From contig JAEMGR010000005.1 of assembly GCA_016458225.1 (NCBI GenBank), positions 124,001-188,000 of the forward strand: a stretch of 64,000 bases of DNA. Reading direction: 5' to 3'. The translations under genes were made by a program, and so were the position numbers. This document shows positions 7,660 through 18,483 of the stretch, piece by piece. The notes under the pieces were generated by a model that searched no databases, was not told where the DNA came from, and saw nothing but the letters and a program-made list of their open reading frames with translations. The stretch's first letter is position 1. Each line of letters opens with the position of its first letter. The stretch is from Myxococcaceae bacterium JPH2. GTDB taxonomy: Bacteria > Myxococcota > Myxococcia > Myxococcales > Myxococcaceae.

Positions 7660-8700
7660 TTACGGCCGGAGTGCACCGTCCTCCACCGCGCTTCGCACGC
7701 GCGCCACCGCGTCGTCGATGTCCGCCCCGGACACATCCAGGTGGCAGACGAAGCGCACCGCGCTCGCCCCCATCCCGTTGGCGAGCACCCCGCGCGCGGC
7801 GAGCACGCGAGCCATCTCGGACGCGGGCTTCGAGAACTCGGCGAAGACCATGTTGGTCTCCACGAGCGTCAGGTCCACGCGCACCCCGGGAATCCTCGCG
7901 AGCCCCTCCGCCAATCGGCGCGCGTTCGCGTGGTCCTCCGCGAGCCGCGCGACGTGGTTCTCCAGGGCGTAGAGGGCAGCGGCCGCCAGGATGCCCGCCT
8001 GCCGCATGCCACCGCCCAAGCGCTTGCGCAGCCGCCGCGCCTCGCGAATGACGTCCGCCCGGCCCGCGAGCGCGGAGCCCACCGGCGCCCCGAGGCCCTT
8101 GGAGAAGCACACCGACGTCGTGTCCGTGAGCTTCGCCCAGGCCGAGGCAGGCACGCCCAGCGCCACCTCCGCGTTGAACAGCCGCGCGCCATCCAGGTGC
8201 ACCGCGAGGCCTGCGGCTCGGCCCGCCTGCACCACCGCGCGGAAGCGCTCCACGGGCCACACCGTGCCGCCGCCTCGGTTGTGCGTGTTCTCCAGCGAGA
8301 GCAGGCGCGTGCGCGGGTTGTGGATGTTGTCCTCGTGGACCGCCGCCTTCACTTGCTCGGGCGACAGGAGGCCGCGCTCTCCCGGGATGGGCCCGGGCTG
8401 CACGCCCCACAGGGCCGGAACGGCGCCGCCTTCGTACTGGATGATGTGGCTGCCCGCCTCGGTGAGCACCTCATCGCCCGCGCGGCAGTGCGCGCCGATG
8501 GCGATCTGATTCGCCTGCGTGCCCGAAGGGACGAAGACCGCCGCCTCCAGCCCCAGGCGCTCGGCCACGCGCTCCTCCAGCCGGTTCACGGTCGGGTCCT
8601 CGCCATAGACGTCATCGCCCACGTCCGCTTCGGCGATGAGGCGACGCATGGCGGGGGTGGGCTTCGTGACGGTGTCGGAGCGGAAGTCGATGGGCTTCAT
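7660..8700 (-). CDS. ltaE: Low-specificity L-threonine aldolase
   Basis: 346-residue fold-type I PLP enzyme that splits L-threonine or L-allo-threonine into glycine and acetaldehyde in the cytoplasm. [14 protein letters not shown] at 5-18 is the family start. His85 stacks on PLP, HLDGARL at 168-174 supplies Asp170 and Arg173, and [12 protein letters not shown] holds the PLP lysine Lys201. The frame is open 50 codons further upstream, but that part runs into the divergent nth region and has no family similarity. ATG 8700 is preceded by GGAG and gives the normal length. Divergent from nth with only 61 bp between the starts. Confidence 0.94.
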   Translation of the reverse strand: MKPIDFRSDTVTKPTPAMRRLIAEADVGDDVYGEDPTVNRLEERVAERLGLEAAVFVPSGTQANQIAIGAHCRAGDEVLTEAGSHIIQYEGGAVPALWGVQPGPIPGERGLLSPEQVKAAVHEDNIHNPRTRLLSLENTHNRGGGTVWPVERFRAVVQAGRAAGLAVHLDGARLFNAEVALGVPASAWAKLTDTTSVCFSKGLGAPVGSALAGRADVIREARRLRKRLGGGMRQAGILAAAALYALENHVARLAEDHANARRLAEGLARIPGVRVDLTLVETNMVFAEFSKPASEMARVLAARGVLANGMGASAVRFVCHLDVSGADIDDAVARVRSAVEDGALRP

Positions 8701-8761
8701 GGTTCTCCAGGGGCTGCGTCCAGGGCTTGGGCGCGCAGCAGGGGTGACATACAACGGCGGC

Positions 8762-9481
8762 GTGGCTCGGCGAGAAACGGCGGCGGAGAAGCGGCAGCGT
8801 GCGGTGACGGTCCTGGACAGGCTGGAGGCGGCCATGCCGGACGCCCGCATCGAGTTGGACTACCGCACCCCTCTGGAACTCCTGGTCGCCGTGGTTCTTT
8901 CCGCCCAGTGCACGGACAAGCGCGTGAACATGGTTACGCCCGCGCTCTTCCAGCGATTCCCGGACGCCGCCGCCTACGCGCGCGCGGAGCCCTCGGACGT
9001 GGAGCCCTTCATCCGCACGTGCGGGCTGTATCGCGCCAAGGCGAAGAACATCGTCGCCGCGGCCCGCGTGCTGGTGGAGGAGCACGGCGGACAGGTGCCG
9101 CTCGTGCGCGAGGTGCTGGAGAAGCTGCCGGGCGTGGGGCGGAAGACGGCGGGCGTCGTGTGCATCCACCTGGGCGGAGACCTGGCCTTCCCGGTGGACA
9201 CGCATGTGAAGCGGCTCGCCTACCGGCTCGGCTTCACGACCCGCGAGGATCCGGACCAGGTCGAAGCGGACATGCAGGCCCTCGTGCCTCGTGAACGGTG
9301 GACGCTCGGGCACCAGCTGCTGGTGTGGCACGGGCGGCGCACCTGCTTCGCGCGCTCACCCGATTGCGAGCATTGCCCGGTGGCGGACCTGTGCCCGAAG
9401 CGCGGCGTGAGCACCGCGAAGGCCGAGCCCGCCCCGAAAGCTAAGCCGACGACGCGGCGTCCTCCGCGCGCGAAGTCTTGA
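8762..9481 (+). CDS. nth: Endonuclease III
   Basis: Base-excision-repair DNA glycosylase/AP lyase acting on oxidised pyrimidines. From GTG 8762 the protein is 239 residues. The helix-hairpin-helix LPGVGRKTA at 122-130 contains the catalytic Lys128; Asp146 (VDTHVKRL) is the second catalytic residue. The 4Fe-4S cluster ligands are intact: C195-x6-C202-x2-C205-x5-C211. A 25-residue Lys/Pro/Ala tail follows. An in-frame ATG at 8636 would add 42 residues that overlap the ltaE start region and look non-coding, so GTG 8762 is preferred. The 3' end overlaps def by 41 bp in convergent orientation. Confidence 0.94.
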   Translation: MARRETAAEKRQRAVTVLDRLEAAMPDARIELDYRTPLELLVAVVLSAQCTDKRVNMVTPALFQRFPDAAAYARAEPSDVEPFIRTCGLYRAKAKNIVAAARVLVEEHGGQVPLVREVLEKLPGVGRKTAGVVCIHLGGDLAFPVDTHVKRLAYRLGFTTREDPDQVEADMQALVPRERWTLGHQLLVWHGRRTCFARSPDCEHCPVADLCPKRGVSTAKAEPAPKAKPTTRRPPRAKS

Positions 9482-9968
9482 GCCGCTTCATCTTCCTGCG
9501 GATGATCTCCCGCTTCAGCGTGGAGAGGTGGTCCACGTAGACGGTGCCATCCAGGTGGTCCGTCTCGTGCTGCACCGCGATGGCGAGCAGCCCATCGCAC
9601 TGGAGCGTCTGCTCCTGGCCTTCCGCGTCGAGGAAGGTGACGGTGACGATGGCGGCGCGGTCCACGTCCTCGGCCTCGCCTGGGATGGACAGACAGCCCT
9701 CGGTGTACGTGGTCTCGCCCTCGGTCGCGATGATGCGCGGGTTGATCATCGCGAGGGGCTTGGACTCCGGCTGGCGGGGCGAGGCGTCGATGACGACGAT
9801 GCGCTGGAGCACGCCCACCTGCGGGGCGGCGAGGCCCACGCCGTCGGCGGCATACATCGTCTCGAACATGTCCTTCACCAGGGCGCGGACGGAGTCGTCC
9901 ACCTTCGCCACGGGCTTGGCCTTCTGCTTCAGGATGGGGTCAGGCCAGATGAGGATGTCTCGGACCAT
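9441..9968 (-). CDS. def: Peptide deformylase
   Basis: Removes the formyl group from the N-terminal methionine of nascent proteins, reversing what Fmt adds. 175 residues from ATG 9968 (MVRDILIWPDPIL). All three motifs are intact: GVGLAAPQ at 43-50, EGCLS at 90-94 with metal ligand Cys92, and HETDH at 134-138 with two ligand histidines and catalytic Glu135. The C-terminus is a Lys/Arg-rich helix and an Ala/Ser tail. Unlike many genomes, def is not beside fmt, which is about 41 kb away. It overlaps nth tail to tail by 41 bp. The start has no Shine-Dalgarno, only a TTAAGA 8 nt upstream. Confidence 0.95.
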   Translation of the reverse strand: MVRDILIWPDPILKQKAKPVAKVDDSVRALVKDMFETMYAADGVGLAAPQVGVLQRIVVIDASPRQPESKPLAMINPRIIATEGETTYTEGCLSIPGEAEDVDRAAIVTVTFLDAEGQEQTLQCDGLLAIAVQHETDHLDGTVYVDHLSTLKREIIRRKMKRLKTSRAEDAASSA

Positions 9969-10055
9969 GGCCGCCGTCTTAACTCCGCCGCGCGGGACGG
10001 GCAACCATCGGCGCCCGCTCCGTCCCCTTCCAGGCGCGGGGCCGTCCACCCTCCG

Positions 10056-13000
10056 TCAGTCGAGGAGGTTCCTCGCATACTCCGCGCGCAGCCGGTCATC
10101 GCCCAGGGCTCGAGCCGCCTCGGAGAGGATGACACGGACCTGCTGCGCCCGATGCTGGAGGGCGGCATCCGGGTGGCCGGCGAAACGCAGCGGGTGGAAC
10201 TCGGCGGACAACAGCTCGTAGGCGCGCTTGACCTCCTCGCCCCCCGCCGAACGCGCGAGCCCCAGCACGGTGAAGTAGTCCGCGTCCTGCACTTCTTCGA
10301 ACTTCGCTTCGAGACGCCGCACGTCGAGTTCCGGCGGATGATCCCCCGCGCCGTCCAACGTGTCGGGCTGCAACGCGACGAGGCCCAAGGTGCGCGCCAC
10401 CGAGAGCGCCTTCAGCGTGACGTCCTGCGGCATCCCCGCGCTCAGCAGGAGCGCTTCGAGCGTGCGCTCACCATCCACCCCTTCCAACAGGTGGAGTTCG
10501 CGCGATGGGAAGCCGAACTCGCTGGGTGCGACGTGGGCATCTCCTCGCGTCACGCGGGCTCGCAGTGAGCCCGCTGTCTCCAGCAGGGACTCGGAGGTGA
10601 GGGTGTTGCGCAGAGCCTCCGTCAACAGATGCAGCGGTGGGCGCGTGGCGGCGGCCAGGGCCACCTCGTGAGGCGCCGGCTCCTGGACGAGGCGATAGAG
10701 CGTGGAGGGCTCGGCCAGCGCGTCCAGGAAGACCTGCTCGGTGTAGCGCTGCACGAGCGGCACGGCCTCGGTCTCGCGCAGATAGCCGCGTCCGCGCAGT
10801 GCCTCCAACAGCGCGCCCGTGGTGGCGCTGCGCACGAGCCGCAGCTCGGCTTCCTGTCGCGCGTCGATGAGGCCATCCGCGCGCGCTCGGTCGATGAGGG
10901 ACTCTCCCGCTGCGGACGAGGCCGCGCCGACCAGGGTTCCATCTCGCAGCCAGAGAATGCGCAGGGCGTTGACGACCTTCAGCTCCAGCCGCACTTCCAT
11001 GCGCGCATCGCACAAGCGCAACAGCAGCCGGGACAGGCCCTCTTGCGTCACGCTGCCACTGCGCGCCACCGCGAGCTCCGGGCGGCCCGGGGCCTCCAAC
11101 GGGAACAAGGACGCGCGAGCCTGGGCCGCGGCCTCCTCGGCATCGCGATGCGCACGCTCCTCCAGGGCCAGCCGCTCTCGCTCGGCATGGGCACGTTGCT
11201 CGATGGCGTCGGCCTCCAGCTTCGCTCGGGCGGCGCGCTCCTGGAGCAGCGCCTCGTGATGGCGACGTGCCTCGGCCTCCGCTTCTGTGCGGGCTCGTGA
11301 CTCCGCGTCGAGTCGCGCCTCGGCATCCGCGCGTCCTCGCGACTCGACCTCCATGCGGACTTCCAGCGCGGTCCGATGGCGCCCCTCCGCCTCTGCTCGC
11401 TCCATCGCCTCGGCGCGGCTCCGGGCCTCTGCCTCGGCGCGGGCCTCGGCTTCCGCGCGGGCTTCCGCCTCTGCCTCGGCGCGAGCCTCCGCGGCCTCGC
11501 GCGCCCGAATTTCCGCCTCCGCGCGCGACTCCATCTCGGCGCGGGCCTGCATCGCCTGCTCCGCGCGGAGTTCGGCCGCCGCTCGGGCACGCTCTCCCGC
11601 CGCGACCTGAGACTGGGCCTCCTCGCGGGCTTCAACTTCGCTGGCGACCCGGCTCTCGGCGGCGGCGCGTGTCTCCGCGTGCGCCGCGACCTCGCGTGTC
11701 AGCCGCGCTTCGGCGGCGGCTTGCGCCTGTTCATGGGCGGCCCGCGCTTGGGCGAGCAGCGCTTCGGCGGCGGCGCGGGCCTGTTCATGCTCGGCCATCT
11801 CTTGCGTCAGCCGAGCCTCGGCGGCATCGAGCTCCAGCCGAGTCACCTCCGCGCGGGCCTCGGCTTCGCGATGGGCCTTGCCCTCCGCCGCGACCCGCGC
11901 TTCCGCGTCCACTCGACCACCGGACTCAGACGCGAGCCGGGACTCGAGTTCCTTCAGGGCCTTGAGCGTCTCCGCCCCTCGGGACTCAGCCTCGAGGCGC
12001 GCCTGGTGCTCTCTCGTGAGTTTTTCCGCGAGCGACGCGCGGCCTCGCGCCTCGGCTTCTGCTCGCGCCTCCGTCTCTAGGATTCGCGCGGTCAGCAGCT
12101 CTCGCTCCGCCTGCGACTCACGCAGCCGTGTCTCCAGGTCCTCGTGCGCGTGGAACTCCGACTCGGCACGCGCCTCGGCGGTGGCTCGCGTCCGGGTCTG
12201 CTCCGCGAGGGCTCGCTCAAGCTCCGCGAGTCGCGACTGAAGCGCGGTGACGTCCTGCTCACGGCGCTCGACTCGTGCGAGCGCGGCCTTGGCTTCCGCG
12301 TCCACCGCGGCGCGGGCCGTCGACTCCGCCTCGATGCGCGCACGCGCCTTGTCGAGCTGTGCTTGCAGCGCTGTGGTCTGTTCCGTTGAGCGGGCCTGGG
12401 TGTCAGCCCGCAGCGTGGACTCGCGCTCCAGCGCGTCGTTCAACTGCGAGAGCTGCGCTTCGAGTTCGGCGATCCGCTGCGCGGAGTCGCTCGTCAGCCG
12501 AGCCAGCTCCGCCTCGCGGGCTTCGAGGGTCTCGGACTGGTGCGCAGACAGCTCTCGCAGCGTCTGGAGGTCCGCCGTGAGCGCGGCCTCGCGCGCGCTT
12601 GCGCCCACGAGAGACTCGGCGCGCGCGTGCTCGGCCTCCGCGCGTGCTCGTTCCTCCGCGACACGGGCCTTCGCGAGGTTGGTCTCGGTCTCAGCTTGCT
12701 CGGCCTGCGTTCTCGCGAGGTCCAGCGCCGCACTGGCCTCCGTGGCGCGCGCGGTCGCGGCATCGAGCAGCGCCTGGAGTTCGGCGACCTGGGCTTGGGA
12801 CTGCTGGGCTCCAGCCTGGATCCGCGCGATGAGTGCCACCGCGGCTTCGGCCTCGCTCCGCGCCGCATCGGCCTGCGCGAGCGCGGCCTCGGCTCGTGCG
12901 GCCTCCTCGTGGAAGGCTTGCTCGAAGTGGGTCCGCTGACTCCGTTCGCGCTCCAGCTCCGCGAGGACATGACGCACCCGCTGATGCGCTTCCTCGAACT

Positions 13001-15191
13001 GGTGCTCGACGGCCTCTTGGTCCGCGAGCTCCGGAGGCACTGCCTCTTGCGCGGGCTCTTCCTCGCTCGGCGCGGGCATCGCGAAGCGCTCGGTCGGGGC
13101 CGAGACACCCATCCCACTGCCCTCTTCGCTCAGGCCCGAGAAATCGGTCTCCGACAACGGGGCCACCGCGGTCGGTGGTGGTGTGCTCGTCGCGGGATCT
13201 GTCTCGGTGTCGAACCAATCAGAGCCCACCGAGGGTGAGCCTCTCGCGGGTGCCAGCACATTGCCCACGCTGGGCGATTCGGTGTCCTCGGTGGCACGCG
13301 CGCGTGCCTCGGCCTGGAGCTGCGCGTCGAGTTCGTCCCAGTTCGACTGGGACATCTCCTCCGTGCCCTCCCCACCTGACGCATCGAGGCGCTCGGCGGC
13401 CTCGGCGCGAAGCTGTGCTTCCAACTCGTCCCAGTTCGAGCGGGCTGACTCCGAGCCCTCGGCATCGTCCTGCTCGGACGATGTGGGAGCCGGCCCTGCG
13501 ACTGGCGCGTCTGGTTGGGAGCTGGCGCCATCTCGCTCGGCGGCTTCGGCGCGGAGCTGTGACTCCAACTCGTCCCAGTTCGAGTGCGTCTCTTGAGGGT
13601 CTGCGTCCTCTTGCGCGGAGGGCTCGGATGCAGGGCTCGCTCGAAGCTGCTCTTCCAGTTCGTCCCAGTTCGTGCCGGTTCCGTCAGTCGCCGAGTCCAG
13701 CTCGGGATCGGGCGGCAGCTCGGTCCAAGTGCCTCCATCCGCCGCCCCCCGCAACCTTCGGAGTTCGGCTTCCGCGGCTGCGAGCGGATCCGCCGCCCCT
13801 GCGGCCTCCGGAGCATCGACCTCGAAGAAGCCTTCGTCCCCCAGCTTGGGCGCGGGCTTCGCGGGGCGCAATCCGGGAGGCCGCAGGTGCTCCTCGCGAA
13901 ACGCGAGCCGCCCCGGAAGTGGCACGGACTCTGTCGCCGCGGCGCTCTCGGAGGCCATCGCGGGGACGTGTGCGGCCTCACCAGTCCACATGGACTGGAG
14001 CGACGAAGCCTCGTCGTGCTCGGCACCGTCGTTGTCGATGAACCAGCTCGCGCTGGGATCGGCATCCGTGGGGCTCTCGCCGGCCTCGGATGGTTGGGGA
14101 CTCGCGCTCTCGGGTGACTCAGCGCTCCAGTCCGCCTGGGCGCTCACGCCTTCGGACGTCACACCGGACCCGTCCGACTCCGCGCTCGCTCCTTCGGGTG
14201 CCGTTGCACTCCAGTCCGTCTCCGCACTCGAATCTGCAGGCGCCGTCGCGCTCCAGTCTGTCTCCGCGCTCGCACCCTCGGACGCCGTCGCACTCGCGTC
14301 CGACTGTGCGCTCGCACCTTCAGGGTCCGTCGCGCTCGCGTCTGTTGCAGCAGCGCCCCAGTCCGCCTCCACGCCCGTGGCTGTCGCGGCGTCGCCCCAA
14401 TCCGGCTCCGCGCTGGCGCCTTCGGACTCCGCGGAGCCCTCCCACTCCGTCGGTGTCCCGTCGACCATCGCCGACTCGGCCCACTCTCCCGCGCTCCCGG
14501 CCGTACCACTTCCCGCCAACACCGAGTCGATGGAGGCCATCGCCTCCGCCTCGACCTCCTGATGCGTCTGCTCGAAGGCGGCGTCCATCGCGAGCGCGGT
14601 CTGCTGCTCACGCTGCTGGTTCTGCTCCAGCGCGTTGCGCTCCTCATCCGTCATCGCCGCCAGCTCCCAGTCCGTCTGGGACAGCGGCGCCAGATCTCCA
14701 AAGAGCGCGTTGGCCAGCGCGGGATCGCCACCCACGACTCGCGGCGCGGTGGCGTGCCACGTCTCTTCTGCCGACGCGCCCGCCTCACTCCCATCCACCG
14801 GAGGCGCGAGCGTGCGGCTCTCCATCACCCGCCACCCATCCGCCTCCGCCGGCGAGTGGATCAGCGAGTCCACCAGCGCCACGAAGCTCGGCCCATCCAA
14901 CGGGAGCGGCGCCACCGGAGCGCTGAAGCCCTCGATGGACTCAGACAGGAGCAGCACGCGAGCCCGGTGCCCCTCCGGGTGCTGCACCAACTCCTCCAAC
15001 ACGACGCGGCCTCGGCCGCTCTCCACTCCCGGCGCGAGCACGATGAGCTCGGGCAGGTGGTGACCGAAGGCGATGAGCGCGTCCGCGGCGGAGGTCGCGA
15101 GGATGACCTCGTGTCCTTCGCGCGAGAGCAGGCGCCGCACCGCGGCGATGGTGGCGATGTCGTCGTGTACGAGAAGGACCGAGGCGCCCAT
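10056..15191 (-). CDS. Giant receiver-like / coiled-coil / DUF4388-like / J-domain-like protein
   Basis: 1711 residues, function unknown. Residues 4-115 look like a response-regulator receiver, with acidic D10/D11, but the phospho-acceptor position is Ala53 (VLAPG instead of a VLD-type strand) and the switch lysine is missing, so it is a pseudo-receiver. About 140-720 is acidic and repetitive, with DWSATAPE-type units and four NWDELE-QLRAEA repeats. About 730-1360 is one very long Ala/Glu/Arg coiled coil. About 1380-1610 resembles the PATAN/DUF4388 region. The last 75 residues are J-domain-like, but the HPD tripeptide reads HPL, so Hsp70 stimulation is doubtful. The layout recalls polar scaffolds such as FrzS (comparison only). 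Start ATG 15191 follows TAGACT by 12 nt. Confidence 0.8.
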   Translation of the reverse strand: MGASVLLVHDDIATIAAVRRLLSREGHEVILATSAADALIAFGHHLPELIVLAPGVESGRGRVVLEELVQHPEGHRARVLLLSESIEGFSAPVAPLPLDGPSFVALVDSLIHSPAEADGWRVMESRTLAPPVDGSEAGASAEETWHATAPRVVGGDPALANALFGDLAPLSQTDWELAAMTDEERNALEQNQQREQQTALAMDAAFEQTHQEVEAEAMASIDSVLAGSGTAGSAGEWAESAMVDGTPTEWEGSAESEGASAEPDWGDAATATGVEADWGAAATDASATDPEGASAQSDASATASEGASAETDWSATAPADSSAETDWSATAPEGASAESDGSGVTSEGVSAQADWSAESPESASPQPSEAGESPTDADPSASWFIDNDGAEHDEASSLQSMWTGEAAHVPAMASESAAATESVPLPGRLAFREEHLRPPGLRPAKPAPKLGDEGFFEVDAPEAAGAADPLAAAEAELRRLRGAADGGTWTELPPDPELDSATDGTGTNWDELEEQLRASPASEPSAQEDADPQETHSNWDELESQLRAEAAERDGASSQPDAPVAGPAPTSSEQDDAEGSESARSNWDELEAQLRAEAAERLDASGGEGTEEMSQSNWDELDAQLQAEARARATEDTESPSVGNVLAPARGSPSVGSDWFDTETDPATSTPPPTAVAPLSETDFSGLSEEGSGMGVSAPTERFAMPAPSEEEPAQEAVPPELADQEAVEHQFEEAHQRVRHVLAELERERSQRTHFEQAFHEEAARAEAALAQADAARSEAEAAVALIARIQAGAQQSQAQVAELQALLDAATARATEASAALDLARTQAEQAETETNLAKARVAEERARAEAEHARAESLVGASAREAALTADLQTLRELSAHQSETLEAREAELARLTSDSAQRIAELEAQLSQLNDALERESTLRADTQARSTEQTTALQAQLDKARARIEAESTARAAVDAEAKAALARVERREQDVTALQSRLAELERALAEQTRTRATAEARAESEFHAHEDLETRLRESQAERELLTARILETEARAEAEARGRASLAEKLTREHQARLEAESRGAETLKALKELESRLASESGGRVDAEARVAAEGKAHREAEARAEVTRLELDAAEARLTQEMAEHEQARAAAEALLAQARAAHEQAQAAAEARLTREVAAHAETRAAAESRVASEVEAREEAQSQVAAGERARAAAELRAEQAMQARAEMESRAEAEIRAREAAEARAEAEAEARAEAEARAEAEARSRAEAMERAEAEGRHRTALEVRMEVESRGRADAEARLDAESRARTEAEAEARRHHEALLQERAARAKLEADAIEQRAHAERERLALEERAHRDAEEAAAQARASLFPLEAPGRPELAVARSGSVTQEGLSRLLLRLCDARMEVRLELKVVNALRILWLRDGTLVGAASSAAGESLIDRARADGLIDARQEAELRLVRSATTGALLEALRGRGYLRETEAVPLVQRYTEQVFLDALAEPSTLYRLVQEPAPHEVALAAATRPPLHLLTEALRNTLTSESLLETAGSLRARVTRGDAHVAPSEFGFPSRELHLLEGVDGERTLEALLLSAGMPQDVTLKALSVARTLGLVALQPDTLDGAGDHPPELDVRRLEAKFEEVQDADYFTVLGLARSAGGEEVKRAYELLSAEFHPLRFAGHPDAALQHRAQQVRVILSEAARALGDDRLRAEYARNLLD
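13322..13672. repeat. Four diverged repeats coding NWDELE-QLRAEA units
   Basis: Within the giant protein gene, four copies of a segment coding [43 protein letters not shown] and [16 protein letters not shown], spaced about 85-140 bp apart. The DNA core TTCGTCCCAGTTCG / ACTCGTCCCAGTTCG recurs at about 13331, 13425, 13570 and 13655. Spacers between units are acidic and variable. Such repeats usually act as short binding motifs. Confidence 0.7.
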
Positions 15192-15203
15192 GGGGGGGCG
15201 CCA

Positions 15204-15209
15204 AGTCTA
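15204..15209 (-). promoter_or_regulatory. Candidate -10 hexamer of the giant pseudo-receiver gene
   Basis: TAGACT on the minus strand, 12 nt before ATG 15191; the sequence between is G/C only (a run of C), with no Shine-Dalgarno. Confidence 0.4.
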
Positions 15210-17600
15210 CAGCATGGCCCCTGGATCCACGTCGAGGACGACCTTCACTCCGGAAGGAACCTCGGCGAGCGCCGCCTCCAGCCGGGCGAGCAGCGGGGCG
15301 AGCGAGGCATGGGTCGGCCCTTTGACCAGGAGCTGCCAGCGCGTCTTGCCCCGGATGCGGGCGATGGGCGCCAGCGCGGGCCCCAGCAGTCGCACCCCCG
15401 CCGAGGCCGGCGGCATGTGCCGTCCCACGAGGTTGCCCAGATAGCGCGCGACGCTGGCGGTCTGCTCGGGATGCTCCCCTTCCAGCCGCACCGAGGCCAT
15501 GCGCGCGTACGGAGGGTAGGCCAGGGCCTTGCGCCACTCCAATTCCTGGTGCGCGAATCCGTCGAAGTCGTGGGCGAGCACGCGCTTCACCGGCTCGGCC
15601 TCCGGGTTGTACGTCTGCACCAGCACGCGGCCGGGGTCCTTGCCGCGCCCGGCTCGGCCCGCCACCTGGGTGAGCAAGTGGAAGGTCCGCTCCGAGGCGC
15701 GGAAGTCCGGGATGGCCAACGACGTGTCCGCCATCACCACGCACACCAGCGTCACGCCCGGGAAGTCGTGTCCCTTGGCCACCATCTGCGTGCCCACCAG
15801 GATGTCGATTTCCCGACGCGCGAACGAGGCCAACAGCTCCGTCAGCTTCTCGGCGCTGGTGGCCGAGTCGCGATCCAACCGCGCCACCCGAGCCTGCGGC
15901 AGTCGCTCGGCGACCTCCGCCTCCACGCGCTCGGTGCCGATGCCCAGCTTCAACATGGGTCCCGTGCACTCACGGCAGCGGTCCGGCACCGGGAACGCCA
16001 CGCCGCAGTAGTGACACACCACGCGGTTCTGCGAGCGATGGTGCGTGAGGCACACGTCGCAGTCCTGGCACTTGAGTGACAGGCCGCACACCTCGCACAG
16101 CAGGATGGTGCTGTGCCCGCGGCGGTTGAGGAAGAGGATGACCTGCTGGCCCTTGGCCACCGTCTCCTCCATGGCCTGGAGCAGCGGAGGACTGAGGATG
16201 GGCGCCTCCTCCGTCACCACGCCATCGCGCGGGCGCTCCACGCGCAGATCCACCATCTCGATGGTGGGCATGGGGCGGTCATCCACGCGGCGCTTCAGCT
16301 CCAGCAACTTGTAGCGACCGCTGCGCGCGTTGTGCAGCGTCTCCAACGCGGGCGTGGCCGAGCCCAGCACCACCACCGCGCCCGCCTGCTTCCCGCGCAC
16401 CACCGCGAGGTCGCGCGCCTGATAGCGCAGCTTCTCGTCCTGCTTGAACGAAGGGTCGTGCTCCTCGTCCACCACGATGAGCCCCAGATTCTCCACTGGA
16501 GCGAACACCGCCGAGCGCACGCCCACGGCGATCTTCACCGTGCCCTTGCGCAGCGCCTGCCAATGGAAGAGCCGCTCGCGGTCCTTCAGCCCCGAGTGCA
16601 ACACCGCCACGTCCCCACCGAAGCGGCTGCGGAAGCGCCCCACGAGCTGCGGCGTGAGGGCGATCTCCGGCACCAACACCAGGCTGCCCCGCCCTCGCGA
16701 CAGGGCATGCTCCACCGCGCGCAGGTACACCTCGGTCTTGCCGCTGCCGGTGACACCGTGAAGGAGATACGGCTGGAAGCCGGCCGCGTCGACGGCGCCC
16801 TGGAGTTCGCGCACCGCCACGTCCTGCTCGGGCGTGAGCTGCGCGGGGCGACCCTGCTGGAGCCCCTCGCGCACGCCGGGCTTCAGCTCCACCTCCTCCA
16901 TCCGCACGAGCCCCTTCTCCGCCAGCTTCTTCAGCGTCTCGCGTGCACCGGGGATGGCGTGCGCCACTTCTTCCAGCGGCGCGCGACCGCCCACCGCGAG
17001 CAGGTACGCCATGGCCGCGGACTGGGCCGGCGCTCGCGAGAGCTGGCGAGGCGCTTCCGTGACGAGCGCCACCGCGAAGTGCTGCACGTCCGCCTTCGCC
17101 GCCTTCTCGTCCACGGCGGTGGAGAGGCCCGGCGGCAGCGCGCCGCGGATGGCCTCGCCCAACGGATAGCGATAGTGCTCGGCCGCGAAGCGCAGGAGCG
17201 AGATGAGGTCCTTGGGCAGCGACGGCGAGTCATCCAGCACGCGCTGGATGGCCTTGAGCCGAACGCCCCCCTCCACGGGCGGTGTCGCGGGCCCCAGGTA
17301 GAAGCCGAGCGCCATGCCTCGCCCGAAGGGCACCAGCACGCGCTGGCCTGGAGCCAGGTTGCCCGCGAGCGCCTCCGGGACAAGGTAGGTGAACTCCCCG
17401 CGAACGGGGCGACCGACGGCGACGGACGCAAGAAGTGCGGGGGTGGGACTCACGACGGGCCGCACTGTAGCGGTACGTGCCGCGCCCGGAAGTTCCCGGC
17501 GGAGGTTCGCACGCAAGGTACGCAGGGGCATCGAACCCGGAGTGGCAGACAGGTCGTCGCGGAAATCCGGCGGCTTCAGCTCGAAGTGCTGCTGCTCCAT
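15207..17600 (-). CDS. priA: Primosomal protein N' (PriA replication-restart helicase)
   Basis: 3'-5' DNA helicase that reloads the replisome at stalled forks. 797 residues. The 3'-binding domain begins near residue 55 (SVAVGRPVRGEFTYLVPE). Walker A HGVTGSGKT lies at about 281-289, and Walker B DEEHD at about 377. Paired-Cys zinc motifs (CEVCGLSLKCQDCDVC, CHYC, CREC) span about 503-545. GTQMVAKGHDFPGV and the QVAGRAGRG motif follow. ATG 17600 is chosen: it has a GAGGG Shine-Dalgarno and the first codons have strong G/C third positions. A GTG at 17453 would remove a 49-residue N-terminal extension that standard PriA lacks and is an alternative start. The 3' end lies 15 bp from the giant gene's start. 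Confidence 0.94.
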   Translation of the reverse strand: MEQQHFELKPPDFRDDLSATPGSMPLRTLRANLRRELPGAARTATVRPVVSPTPALLASVAVGRPVRGEFTYLVPEALAGNLAPGQRVLVPFGRGMALGFYLGPATPPVEGGVRLKAIQRVLDDSPSLPKDLISLLRFAAEHYRYPLGEAIRGALPPGLSTAVDEKAAKADVQHFAVALVTEAPRQLSRAPAQSAAMAYLLAVGGRAPLEEVAHAIPGARETLKKLAEKGLVRMEEVELKPGVREGLQQGRPAQLTPEQDVAVRELQGAVDAAGFQPYLLHGVTGSGKTEVYLRAVEHALSRGRGSLVLVPEIALTPQLVGRFRSRFGGDVAVLHSGLKDRERLFHWQALRKGTVKIAVGVRSAVFAPVENLGLIVVDEEHDPSFKQDEKLRYQARDLAVVRGKQAGAVVVLGSATPALETLHNARSGRYKLLELKRRVDDRPMPTIEMVDLRVERPRDGVVTEEAPILSPPLLQAMEETVAKGQQVILFLNRRGHSTILLCEVCGLSLKCQDCDVCLTHHRSQNRVVCHYCGVAFPVPDRCRECTGPMLKLGIGTERVEAEVAERLPQARVARLDRDSATSAEKLTELLASFARREIDILVGTQMVAKGHDFPGVTLVCVVMADTSLAIPDFRASERTFHLLTQVAGRAGRGKDPGRVLVQTYNPEAEPVKRVLAHDFDGFAHQELEWRKALAYPPYARMASVRLEGEHPEQTASVARYLGNLVGRHMPPASAGVRLLGPALAPIARIRGKTRWQLLVKGPTHASLAPLLARLEAALAEVPSGVKVVLDVDPGAML

Positions 17601-17764
17601 GGCACCCTCGGCACGCGTGGCCCCAGCCCCTCCCCCATCACCCAGGGCCCACTGTGCCCGCCCCCTCTGACATGCCCTCTCTCAAGGGTCGCCTACGCAA
17701 CGGGGCCCCTCGACGCCCGAAGGCGCGGAGGAGCCCCGCGAACTGCCCGAAGCCGTGGTGTGGA

Positions 17765-18388
17765 TCAGCGGCCCGTGACGCGCTTCCATGACGGGCGCGT
17801 GCTCACGCGGTTCCACCACGCGTTGAGGCTCGGGTACTGCGCGACGAGCTCCGCCTGGCCCACCGCGAACAGGTACTCCATGTAGGGCGCCCAACAGACC
17901 TCCGCGAGCGAGAACGCATCTCCCGCGAGGAACTGCTGCTGGGCCAGCACGGCGTCAACGACCTCGAACGGCCGGCGCAGCGCCTCGCGTCCAGCCTGCA
18001 CGTTGGCCTCATCCATGGGCAGGCCCCGCATGGGCTTGAGCAGCCGTTCGTAGATGATCTTCATCGCGGCGGGGCTGAAGTAACAGTGCTCCACGCTGAT
18101 GAACTGCTCCATGCGCGCGTAGGCCTTGGGGTCCGCCGGCGTCAGCGCCACGCCCGGCAGGGTGCGATCCAGGAAGCGGACGATGGCGCGCGACTCGTAC
18201 ATCTGGAAGCCGTCATCCGTCTCCAGCACCGGCACCACGCCAAAGGGCTGGCGTGCCACGTGCGCGGGCAGCTTCTGCTCGCCCTTGGAGAGGTCGATGA
18301 GCACGAACTCGGCCTCGTGCCCCTTCTCCGCCAGGACCGTCAGGACCGCTCGGGTACACGTGCTCGCTGGATGACCGTAGACCTTCAT
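17765..18388 (-). CDS. Glutathione S-transferase
   Basis: 207-residue cytosolic GST. The N-terminal thioredoxin-like domain begins MKVYGHPASTCTRAVLTVL, with a Ser/Thr/Cys cluster at 9-13 where phi/theta-like GSTs place the catalytic Ser, then VVPVLETDDGFQMYESRAI with cis-Pro and the glutathione-binding Glu-Ser. The C-terminal domain is all helical. Substrate unknown; detoxification is the usual role. The ATG at 18388 has a GGAGGT Shine-Dalgarno. It stands alone between priA and the galU pair, transcribed the same way. Confidence 0.9.
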   Translation of the reverse strand: MKVYGHPASTCTRAVLTVLAEKGHEAEFVLIDLSKGEQKLPAHVARQPFGVVPVLETDDGFQMYESRAIVRFLDRTLPGVALTPADPKAYARMEQFISVEHCYFSPAAMKIIYERLLKPMRGLPMDEANVQAGREALRRPFEVVDAVLAQQQFLAGDAFSLAEVCWAPYMEYLFAVGQAELVAQYPSLNAWWNRVSTRPSWKRVTGR

Positions 18389-18483
18389 GTGCGGGAACCT
18401 CCGAGCAACGGCCGGGCCCTGCCCGACCGGATGCGCTCGGATGGTTTCCCGCGAGCCCCTCGCTCCGCAACCCCTTCGCGCCG

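Noticed and set aside
16113-17885. 590-codon plus-strand open frame
   Set aside because: Antisense to priA, whose helicase motifs and zinc cysteines are unmistakable.
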